Positions 9,668-17,457 of a DNA stretch of 64,000 nt are shown here, piece after piece. Origin of the DNA: Cymbomonas tetramitiformis (taxonomy: Eukaryota > Chlorophyta > Pyramimonadophyceae > Pyramimonadales > Pyramimonadaceae); contig LGRX02027154.1 of NCBI GenBank assembly GCA_001247695.2, forward strand, positions 1 through 64,000, read 5' to 3'. The position numbers and the translations under genes are program-made. The notes below the pieces were generated by a model. The model did not search any database. It was given only the letters and a program-made list of their open reading frames with translations, and was not told the DNA's origin. Position 1 is the first letter of the stretch, and the number at the start of each line of letters is the position of its first letter.

Positions 9668-12600
9668 GTGGACATCACCACGGACGCCCTGAAGCGGCTG
9701 AAGTCGGAGCTACTCTCAACGAGGGAGACTTACTGTGCCGAACACGGTGTCCCAATTGACCGCGGTAACGTTGATGGACCTCCCCCACGTGTCCGAGATC
9801 ATCACGCGGCACCAACGGTTCAGCCCAGCGACTACAAGGATCTGCACCTAGCTGCACCGGGGGCCTCCGAGGTGTACCAGAGTTCCCTGGCAGATCAGCG
9901 TAGACGGTTGACATCGTGGAGCTGGAGAAGCCCGGCCGGGGCTACCTCTGAAAGTGTCCTACTACGACAACTACGCATGACCCTCAAGAAGAAGTCCCCG
10001 GCGGAGGCACACAAGATGGCTGAGCGCAGTCGTCGCCATGCTACACGACGTCCCGCGACTACACCCTTCAGCCGTCGCCAACGGAAGTACGAGTTGGACA
10101 AGCTTATACTTGCCCGCTTGCGTGGTCGCATGGGCGGCACATTGGGCTTGGCCTGGGCAGAGTTGAGTCCACGCGAGCAGCGTCGGGCTGTGGAGCAAGA
10201 ATACGGGCCGAAGACGAATGTACCTCAAGAAGGCCGACCTTGGGAGACGACTGGGCTCCGTCGCCTTCGACGGCGTCAAGCGTCAGCGGCGATATCAATC
10301 CAGCGAGCCTATCGCTTGTGGCGACGTCGGCGGGCACAACGAGCGCAGGACACCCCCTTTGACTCCCATGCGCTCAAAACGGCCTCCACATGGACCACGG
10401 CAGTCCAGCGGGTCAGGCAGTGCGGTAAGGCGATTGTGCATGCTGTGTTCGGACGTGTTCGACGAGCACACCCACCTCCCAATCCTGCTCCTCTCAAACC
10501 AGACGAGACAGTTCTTGCGGCAACTCTGGGATCGAGCCCCTCGGACCTAACCCACAGCACGGACGAGTCCGAGATGGAGATTCATTGCAGCCAGTACCGG
10601 TTGCAGCAACACCGTGAGCAGTCCTCGGGGGAGGATACGCCTACCCGTCGTTCGAAGCCTTCGAGGAGTGGGAGGAAGCGTACGACCTTGGACCAGCGGA
10701 TGAAAGCCTGGAGGAAGAATGAAGCTGCACGTCTTGCGGCTTGGGAGGCTGCGCGTCTTGCTGCTTGGGAGGGTCTGAGAACGACCCAGCAACCGGCGGG
10801 CGAACCTGAGCACCTCGAGGAGGAGCTGAGTATGACCCAGCAACTGGCAGGCGGATCGGGCAGCATACCGCCAGCATGCAACCAACGTGCTGCATCTTGC
10901 CCTAGTCCGCCCGTGGAGGAGCTGAACATGACCCAGCAGCTGGCGGGAGGACCTAACAGCCCACGCCGGCATGCAACTCGACCGGCTGAGCATGCAACGG
11001 GCCTGTCCCCACATGCAACACGCCCCGACCAGCATGCAACACGCCTGGTTCAGCATGCAACCAGTGGATTCCAGCATGCAACCAGCGCCTCACAGCATGC
11101 AACCAGTCCGGCTGAGCATGCGACCGGCTTGCCTGAGCATGCAGCATGCCTTGCTGAGCATGCAACCAGCCGGCCTGCGCATGCAACCAGCCGGCCTGCG
11201 CATGCAACCGGTGGGTCTCAGCATGCAACCTGCACAGCTGAGCATGCAACACGCCCAGCTGAGCATGCAACCCGCCTCGCTGAGCATGCTGCCAGCTCGC
11301 CTGAGCATGCAGCATGTCTTGCTGAGCATGCAACCAGCCGGCCTGCGCATGCAACCAGCCGGCCTACGCATGCAACCAGTGGGTCTCAGCATGCAACCTG
11401 CCCAGCTGAGCATGCAACACGCCCAGCTGAGCATGCAGCATGCCTCGCTGAGCATGCAACCCGCCCGGCTGAGCATGCAACACGCCTCGCCCGGCATGCA
11501 ACACGCCCGGCTCAGCATGCAACCAGTGGGTCTCAGCATGCAACCTGCCTCGTTGAGCATGCAACCAGCCTGGCTAAGCATGCAACCTGCCCGGCTGAGC
11601 ATGCGACACGCCCGGCTGAGCATGCAACCAGACAGCCTGGGCATGCAACCGGCTCCGCCAAGCATGCAACATGCCCCGCTGAGCAGGCGACGCGCCTGGC
11701 CCAGCATGCAACGCGCTCGGCCCAGCATGCAACCGGTGGGTTCCAGCCGCTGGAAAGCGGATCAGACAGTGACTCTACACATGTCAGCGCTACCGACAGT
11801 GGCATTACTCACGTCAGCGCCACCGACAGCGACACGACGCACATTAGCGCCACCGACAGCGACACAACGCATGTCAGTGCCACCGGCAGCGACACCACTC
11901 ACGTCAGCGACACCAACAGTGACACCACTCACGTCAGCCCCACTGATAGTGATACCACTCACGTCAGTGTCTCGACCAACGCCACCACGTACGTCAATGC
12001 CACTGAACATGGTAGTGGCGAAGAACACGAGTGCAACGCCTTGGTGGACGAGGCTGCAACCGCTTTGAGCTCTCACCCGATTGAAGATGCTCTTAAATGT
12101 AAGCGTGTTCAACTGGATGGGGGGGTGCGCTGGAAAGCAAACACTCGAACAGGGACACTCTTGGCACACACACTGTCAGCGGTGCGGGACGAGGAAGGAC
12201 CCTTACTCCTGGTGTTCTATGCCTACCTTCGTGGACACCGAGTAAAGGTGCTGGTGGACTCAGGCGCCTCGGACAACTTCATCTCGGCGGATTGTGCCCG
12301 TACCTGTGACTTGACAGTGCGCTCAGGGACGCCAATGAAGGTCACACTGGCAGATGGATCTGTAAAGACCGCTGGAGAGGTGGCGTACACCAAGTTCACC
12401 GCGCACACGGCGGCGGGAGTAAACTACTGCGAGAAGCGAATGGCTCTACGAGTCTTGCCGCTAGGAATCCAAGTAGACGTGGTGTTGGGGGGTAAGTGGC
12501 TTCGCAGTCTTTCCCCGGTCACGTTGGATTATGCCGGTCACGGTTCCGTATCCTTCAACACGCGAGCAAATGGTGGAGGACAGCAACGGGTGACACTCGC

Positions 12601-15049
12601 GGGCTGTAGTCCGGGGGTGGGTCAGGGCAAGGCCCAAGGCGCGGGGCTGATCGATGAGGTATTCTTGACGGCAGCGCAGCTGAAGCAGCACCTCATCCAC
12701 GCCGAGACCAGGCGCCTGGCCGGGGATGAAGAGTCACAACCTCAGTGGCTCATGATGGCCGCGCGTGGGAACGACCATGAGGCAGCTTTTGCGGCTACCG
12801 CTGCTGAAATACCGCCACCTCACACCCCCGTGGAGAAGGAAGGACCCCGTCAAGATACTCGAGATGCACCGGTAAGCAGCACGTGGAAGCAGCGCTTTGA
12901 CGCCTTCTTTGAGAAGTATCTAGATACCCTGTGTGTAGCTCTACCGGATGCCTCCAAGTTGCGTCGCACTGAGGAGGACAAGGCCCGCATCGATCGCAAG
13001 CCGGACGCGGAGGGTGGACCACCATGTAGGCGTCCATACAAGATGACCGCTGAAGAGCTACGCCAGTTACGTGAACGCATCGAGCAGCTCATGAAGAAGG
13101 GTTACATCCGGCCGTCGTCAAGCCCGTATGCCGCCCCATGTCTGATGGTACCCAAGCCTGGTGATCCGAAGACATTGCGTCTGGTGGTGGATTACCGACA
13201 ATTGAATCAGCAGACGGTGCGGGACCGGTATCCACTACCGGACATCCAACTGATGTTTGACGAGATGCAAGGGGCAGCGTTCTTCTCCTCCTTTGACGCG
13301 GTGGACGGATTCTGGCAAGTGCCAATGGCCGAGGAGGACGTGGAGAAGACCGCGTTCACCACCCAGATGGGGGCCGACGAATGGTTGGTGATGCCCCAGG
13401 GCCTGCAGAACTCTCCATCTCAGTATCAGCGGCGAATGCAGCGTGCACTTGGTCATCTCCCCTTTGTACGGATTTTCATCGACGATGTGGTGGTCTTCTC
13501 ACGCACGGTGGAAGAACATTACGACCACGTACGTCAGTTCTTGGACACTTGTCGAGAAAAAGGGGTATACCTGAAGGCATCCAAGGCGCAGATGCTGAAG
13601 GAGTCTCTACGGTTCTTGGGCCACACTCTATCCGCCGAAGGATGCCAACCTCAGCATGACAAGGTGTCCTCCATCAAGGACTGGCCGAAGCTGGAGACGG
13701 TAACCCACGTCAGACAGTTCCTTGGACTAGCGGGGTACTACCGCCGGTTTGTGCACCGGTTCTCGGAGATTGCCCAACCCTTGACCTCGCTCACCAAGAC
13801 CGACGTACCGTGGCAGTGGGGAGAACTCCAACAATGGGCCTTCGACGAGCTGAAGACCGCTCTCTCCTCAGCCCCAGTATTGGCATTGCCCGACATGAAG
13901 GCAGCCGCGGATGGGTCAGCGCCGTTTTTGGTACAAACGGACGCAAGCGGAGTTGCTTTGGGAGGCGTACTCATGCAAGATACGGGGGACGGTATGAGGG
14001 TGATCGCCTACGATAGTCGGCAGTTTTCTGCAGCGGAGCAGAATTACCACACCGGCGAAAGGGAGCTCTGTGCGTTGCACCATTGCACCACCGTCACCTG
14101 GAGGCACTACCTGTTCTCCTCCGACTTCCGGCTGCAAGGTGACCATCGCCCCCTGGAATGGCTAATGTCCCCGGGACGAGAGCTTAGCCGACGACAGGCA
14201 CGGTGGTACATGGACCTGGTGGAAGTCGGTGTCCCACGAATGGAGTACGTCAAGGGAGCCCTCCTTCTGGTCCCTGATGCGCTATCCCGCCGACCTGACT
14301 ACGTGACCAAGGACCCGCGGGATGGGCTCAAGGAGGCCGGTGTTGTAGACAAGGAGACGGACCTCCCCAAGGACCCGCTCTCCGTGCTGGATGTCGAGGA
14401 GATCTTTGAAGACCACCCGCCACCCCCTGTACCAGGATGGGTGGCCACCATGGAGTCATGGATGGATGGCGTGGAGACGCTTCAGGTGGCGGAGCGAGCC
14501 CTGGTGAGCCTGCTCCAGGCTGGCAGCGCGCCCTGGCATGCAGCATGCCTTACTGAGCATGCAACCAGCTCAGCTTCGCATGCAACCTGCCCAGCTGAGC
14601 ATGCAACACGCTTGCCTGAGCATGCAACCAGCTCGCCTGAGCATGCAGCATGCCTTGCTGAGCATGCAACCAGCTCAGCTTCGCATGCAACCAGCTCGCC
14701 TGAGCTGCAGCACGCCTTGCTGAGCATGCAACCAGCTCAGCTTCGCATGCAACCAGCTCAGCTTCGCATGCAACCAGCTCAGCTTCGCATGCAACCAGCT
14801 CAGCTTCGCATGCAACCAGCTCAGCTTCGCATGCAACCTGCCCAGCTGAGCATGCAACACGCTTGCCTGAGCATGCAACCAGCTCGCCTGAGCATGCAGC
14901 ATGCCTTGCTGAGCATGCAACCAGCTCAGCTCTGCATGCAACCTGCCCAGCTGAGCATGCAACATGCTTGCCTGGGCATGCAACCAGCTCGCCTGAGCAT
15001 GCAGCACGCCTTGCTGAGCATGCAGCATGCCTGCAGCATGCCTTGCTGA
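9668..15049 (+). CDS. Pol ORF: protease, reverse transcriptase and RNase H, with repeat arrays and no integrase
   Basis: 1,793 codons directly after the Gag TAG in the same frame; the first codon is GTG, so it is probably expressed by readthrough. In order: a basic region with an IQ-like motif (IQRAYRLWRRRR, residue 211); a heptad array at about 434-692; a Ser/Thr/Asp decapeptide repeat; an aspartic protease motif VDSGASDNF (Asp 864); reverse transcriptase from about 1140 with RLVVDYRQLNQ, LPDIQLMFDEM and catalytic FIDDVVVF (F 1270); RNase H with VQTDASGVALGG, GERELC and QGDHRPLEWL, ending PDALSRRPDY. This order and these motifs are Ty3/gypsy-like. No H2C2 finger or DDE integrase follows. A second heptad array starts near 14535; an indel at about 14700 shifts its frame and the ORF ends at TGA 15047. 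Confidence 0.85.
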   Translation: MDITTDALKRLKSELLSTRETYCAEHGVPIDRGNVDGPPPRVRDHHAAPTVQPSDYKDLHLAAPGASEVYQSSLADQRRRLTSWSWRSPAGATSESVLLRQLRMTLKKKSPAEAHKMAERSRRHATRRPATTPFSRRQRKYELDKLILARLRGRMGGTLGLAWAELSPREQRRAVEQEYGPKTNVPQEGRPWETTGLRRLRRRQASAAISIQRAYRLWRRRRAQRAQDTPFDSHALKTASTWTTAVQRVRQCGKAIVHAVFGRVRRAHPPPNPAPLKPDETVLAATLGSSPSDLTHSTDESEMEIHCSQYRLQQHREQSSGEDTPTRRSKPSRSGRKRTTLDQRMKAWRKNEAARLAAWEAARLAAWEGLRTTQQPAGEPEHLEEELSMTQQLAGGSGSIPPACNQRAASCPSPPVEELNMTQQLAGGPNSPRRHATRPAEHATGLSPHATRPDQHATRLVQHATSGFQHATSASQHATSPAEHATGLPEHAACLAEHATSRPAHATSRPAHATGGSQHATCTAEHATRPAEHATRLAEHAASSPEHAACLAEHATSRPAHATSRPTHATSGSQHATCPAEHATRPAEHAACLAEHATRPAEHATRLARHATRPAQHATSGSQHATCLVEHATSLAKHATCPAEHATRPAEHATRQPGHATGSAKHATCPAEQATRLAQHATRSAQHATGGFQPLESGSDSDSTHVSATDSGITHVSATDSDTTHISATDSDTTHVSATGSDTTHVSDTNSDTTHVSPTDSDTTHVSVSTNATTYVNATEHGSGEEHECNALVDEAATALSSHPIEDALKCKRVQLDGGVRWKANTRTGTLLAHTLSAVRDEEGPLLLVFYAYLRGHRVKVLVDSGASDNFISADCARTCDLTVRSGTPMKVTLADGSVKTAGEVAYTKFTAHTAAGVNYCEKRMALRVLPLGIQVDVVLGGKWLRSLSPVTLDYAGHGSVSFNTRANGGGQQRVTLAGCSPGVGQGKAQGAGLIDEVFLTAAQLKQHLIHAETRRLAGDEESQPQWLMMAARGNDHEAAFAATAAEIPPPHTPVEKEGPRQDTRDAPVSSTWKQRFDAFFEKYLDTLCVALPDASKLRRTEEDKARIDRKPDAEGGPPCRRPYKMTAEELRQLRERIEQLMKKGYIRPSSSPYAAPCLMVPKPGDPKTLRLVVDYRQLNQQTVRDRYPLPDIQLMFDEMQGAAFFSSFDAVDGFWQVPMAEEDVEKTAFTTQMGADEWLVMPQGLQNSPSQYQRRMQRALGHLPFVRIFIDDVVVFSRTVEEHYDHVRQFLDTCREKGVYLKASKAQMLKESLRFLGHTLSAEGCQPQHDKVSSIKDWPKLETVTHVRQFLGLAGYYRRFVHRFSEIAQPLTSLTKTDVPWQWGELQQWAFDELKTALSSAPVLALPDMKAAADGSAPFLVQTDASGVALGGVLMQDTGDGMRVIAYDSRQFSAAEQNYHTGERELCALHHCTTVTWRHYLFSSDFRLQGDHRPLEWLMSPGRELSRRQARWYMDLVEVGVPRMEYVKGALLLVPDALSRRPDYVTKDPRDGLKEAGVVDKETDLPKDPLSVLDVEEIFEDHPPPPVPGWVATMESWMDGVETLQVAERALVSLLQAGSAPWHAACLTEHATSSASHATCPAEHATRLPEHATSSPEHAACLAEHATSSASHATSSPELQHALLSMQPAQLRMQPAQLRMQPAQLRMQPAQLRMQPAQLRMQPAQLSMQHACLSMQPARLSMQHALLSMQPAQLCMQPAQLSMQHACLGMQPARLSMQHALLSMQHACSMPC
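10965..11748 (+). repeat. Second 21-bp HAT-heptad array (N-terminal Pol)
   Basis: About 37 units of the same 21-bp repeat, in frame. Variants read AEHATRP, PAHATSR, SQHATSG and AEHAACL. Larger blocks are themselves duplicated, for example two adjacent CCGGCCTGCGCATGCAACCA units at about 11170 and again at 11340. Confidence 0.85.
11755..11995 (+). repeat. 30-bp repeat coding a TDSDTTHVSA decapeptide
   Basis: Seven to eight degenerate units of ACCGACAGCGACACNACNCA plus TGTCAGCGCC, in frame between the second HAT array and the protease. Low-complexity and acidic. Confidence 0.7.
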
Positions 15050-15295
15050 GCATGCAACCAGCTCAGCTTCGCATGCAACCAGCTCAGCTCCGCATGCAAC
15101 CAGCTCAGCTTCGCATGCAACCTGCCCAGCTGAGCATGCAACACGCTCGTCTGAGCACGCAATCAGCTCGCCTGAGCATGCAGCATGCCTTGCTGAGCAT
15201 GCAACCAGCTCAGCTTCGCATGCAACCAGCTCAGCTTCGCATGCAGCCAGCTCAGCTTCGCATGCAACCTGCCCAGCTGAGCATGCAACACGCCC
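14535..15295 (+). repeat. Third 21-bp HAT-heptad array (after RNase H)
   Basis: About 36 units of the same repeat, dominated by CAGCTCAGCTTCGCATGCAAC. A short deletion near 14703 moves the ORF out of the HAT frame. The array ends abruptly at 15295, where LTR sequence of the next element starts. Confidence 0.85.
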
Positions 15296-15316
15296 ATATT
15301 ATCAGCTTTCACATCA

Positions 15317-15334
15317 GGTCTGGACCCACCTACG
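15317..15334 (+). promoter_or_regulatory. Putative primer-binding site of element C
   Basis: GGTCTGGACCCACC directly follows the LTR remnant, in the place where the sister element has GGTTATGGG. It is a degenerate member of the half-tRNA-iMet-like class. Confidence 0.35.
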
Positions 15335-15905
15335 TTCAAAGGTGTTGTTTCTTACGTTCCGTCCGCTTCGCGCCCTGCGATTCTAACCGACACTTTAATT
15401 CCGACATTCGACCTCCTTGCCTTCGCAAAGGTCACCCTAGTACCGACATTTTCTTAGTACCGACATTTATCTTAGTACCGACACTACAACGCATTTTTTG
15501 TGCGTTACCAATCAACTAGTCCCGACATTTCTTAGTACCGACATTTCTTAGTACCGACATTTCTTATTAGTACCGACATCTTCCGACAATTTACTGCCGA
15601 CATTGACCGCCTTGCCTTCGCACCGGTCACCCCCGACATCCCGACATCTTTAGTGCCGACATCTACCGACATCTAGCGCACTTTTGCGTGCGTAGCCGAC
15701 AATTACCGACACTCTGGCCAGCAGCGCCTCTGCTGCCGGAAGATTGGCTTATCGTACGACGGTTTTGACATTATCACCGTGTTCCTCGTCGAAATCTACC
15801 CCAATTTGACTTTTTCATTGTTGGAAATTGTTAAATTTACGAAAAGTTACGTTTTCCCTTGGAAACCCAAACTCCTTATCTTGCAGATTTTACAGCCGCA
15901 GCTGC

Positions 15906-16331
15906 ATGACTTCTTTGCGGCAGCGTGCGCGCATGGGCGCGCTGAGATCGGCGCTTGAACTCCTTCGGAGGCAACAATTTACCGCTGGTTGCAGTATGGT
16001 GGTGCTTGGTGGTGCTTGTGCACCAAGCAGCAACATCGACACTAGCGTTTGCAACAACATCGACAACGAGAGCTTTGACTGTGACGACTCCGACTCTCCG
16101 CGTTTTTCACCGTTTACACCTACATCTTGTGCGCCCCCTGGTTGCCATCTGGTGGTGGCTGGTGGTGCCGCCGCACCCCCCCCACCTTGCCCTAACGTTG
16201 GTGTTGCCTTGGGGTTGGAGAATTGCGCGCTGTCTCGCCGCATTTTTCACACTCGCCCCCCTTGCAACGGCACACTTGCTCTGGTGGTGCCCGGCCGTTT
16301 TTGGCTTTGGCATCGCACAGGCATTGGTTGA
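15906..16331 (+). CDS. Conserved small protein of the mini-LTR family (copy 1)
   Basis: 141 residues from ATG 15906 (MTSLRQRARMGALRSAL); an in-frame upstream ATG at 15828 falls in the leader. It aligns along its length with the 143-residue protein at 25306-25737. Shared parts are RQRARMGALRSAL against PQRARMAAVRSAL, a first VVLGGACAP block, CAPPGCHLVVAGGAAAP, and an identical end LALVVPGRFW.WHRTGIG. It contains several GGTGGTG-coded Val-Val-x-Gly-Gly motifs. There is no zinc knuckle, protease or polymerase. Protein-level conservation between two diverged copies suggests a function. Family unknown. Confidence 0.6.
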   Translation: MTSLRQRARMGALRSALELLRRQQFTAGCSMVVLGGACAPSSNIDTSVCNNIDNESFDCDDSDSPRFSPFTPTSCAPPGCHLVVAGGAAAPPPPCPNVGVALGLENCALSRRIFHTRPPCNGTLALVVPGRFWLWHRTGIG

Positions 16332-16537
16332 ACGTTGACTACTTGGCGCTCGACACCTTTCACCATCGGGAATGACGCCGCCACCGCCTGAAACCTACCC
16401 ACACCCTATATTGAGACCCTCAATTGGCACATCACGAGTTAGCTAGTAACTAGGAAATATTACATTTCTCCTAGCCGCCTGCCCGGGAGTACCGGCTGGC
16501 CCTGCAGTGCACCTCCCACCTTCGGGGTGAGGTGGTG

Positions 16538-16789
16538 TCATGGGAACAATGACTTTCACCCCCCATAAGGGGGGAGGTATGTGGTGCCCTGTGTCACCCC
16601 TCGCCTGCTCGGATGTCACTTGCAGTGCCTGCTGTTTGCTCCGCTCGTGTGTCACGGTCCGTCCGCCAACTTAAACTCAATCATCTTTCAGTTTAATCCG
16701 ACTTTAGCCGAACTGAGAAACCCTACCTCACTGCCTTCACATTTTACAGTGCAAGCTTATATATCACTATATTATCAGCTTTCACATCA
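16538..16789 (+). mobile_element. 3' LTR of element C
   Basis: 252 bp, starting TCATGGGAAC right after GGTGAGGTGGTG and ending TTTCACATCA. Like element E, it starts TC rather than TG. The expected 5-bp duplication cannot be tested because the 5' end is lost. Confidence 0.7.
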
Positions 16790-16877
16790 GTTGGGTGTAA
16801 TACTCGGTGTAGCGATGTGGTTTACGTTATTGAAAAGTGGGGGTGAGACCGCTCGAAATTAAATAAAAAGGCCGGTC

Positions 16878-17068
16878 TGCTGGATGTGACACACCGTGTG
16901 TCACTTCCTGTTATCTGTACTAGTACTCCGTACAGTACGGGTGTCACAGGTTTAGGGTTTCCGGCATAAAGCCGAGACTATCTTATGTTTATTCTGACTT
17001 ATGCAAACACCGAAAGTGAAAGCATTCTGACTGTAACCCGATATATACCCGTAGCTATATATCTCACA
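16878..17068 (+). mobile_element. 5' LTR of element B
   Basis: 191 bp, TGCTGGAT to CTCACA. It contains a perfect 8-bp palindrome GTGACACA-CCG-TGTGTCAC (16886-16904), TTTAGGGTTT (a telo-box-like motif) and a GATATATACC TATA-like stretch near the end. Confidence 0.88.
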
Positions 17069-17090
17069 GGTTATGGTGCGCCAGGCACCT
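17069..17090 (+). promoter_or_regulatory. Primer-binding site of element B
   Basis: GGTTATGGTGCGCCAGGC directly abuts the LTR. GGTTATGG is complementary to the anticodon-loop CCATAACC of initiator tRNA-Met, the internal half-tRNA site known for Drosophila copia. Confidence 0.55.
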
Positions 17091-17457
17091 TCCACTACTT
17101 TTGGTAGCATGATTGGCTAAACGCCTCCGCTTGGTGGGGCGTTGGGGGTCCCATTTGATGGTTGCGCTATGAGGACTCGCGGTTGAGGCACGCGTCGTTA
17201 CGGAGTAATTGTGTTTATCGCTGCAGCGTACCCTACGTGATTTTCTGGATGTCCACGGGATTTTCGTTTTGACTGGAATTGATCACTCCTTGTCGCGGAC
17301 TTCTTGCGCAACGTGTTCTTTGACTTCCGCATTTCTACAATTGGGATTTCGCAGTTACGGACGTTTTGACTGCTTTTGCCATCACCATTTCCGCGAGTTC
17401 CTCCTCTCCGCGCCATCGCCACCTTACCCCAACGTACCCACCTATAGGATTTTTATC

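Larger units (their letters stand above)
7418..15295 (+). mobile_element. Ty3/gypsy-type retrotransposon, 3'-truncated and without integrase
   Basis: Two same-frame ORFs (Gag-like, then protease, reverse transcriptase and RNase H) make up the internal part. After RNase H the expected integrase is absent. About 0.76 kb of 21-bp repeats follows and runs directly into a 21-bp LTR remnant of the next element at 15296. No LTR of its own is identified. Confidence 0.75.
15296..16789 (+). mobile_element. Small LTR retrotransposon C (5' LTR truncated)
   Basis: The left LTR is reduced to its last 21 bp (15296-15316, ATATTATCAGCTTTCACATC plus A). These are identical to the end of the right LTR (16538-16789). 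The internal part holds a 141-residue ORF related to that of the element at 24580-26257. Its non-coding leader has many TAGTACCGACAT repeats (15418-15660). Confidence 0.75.
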
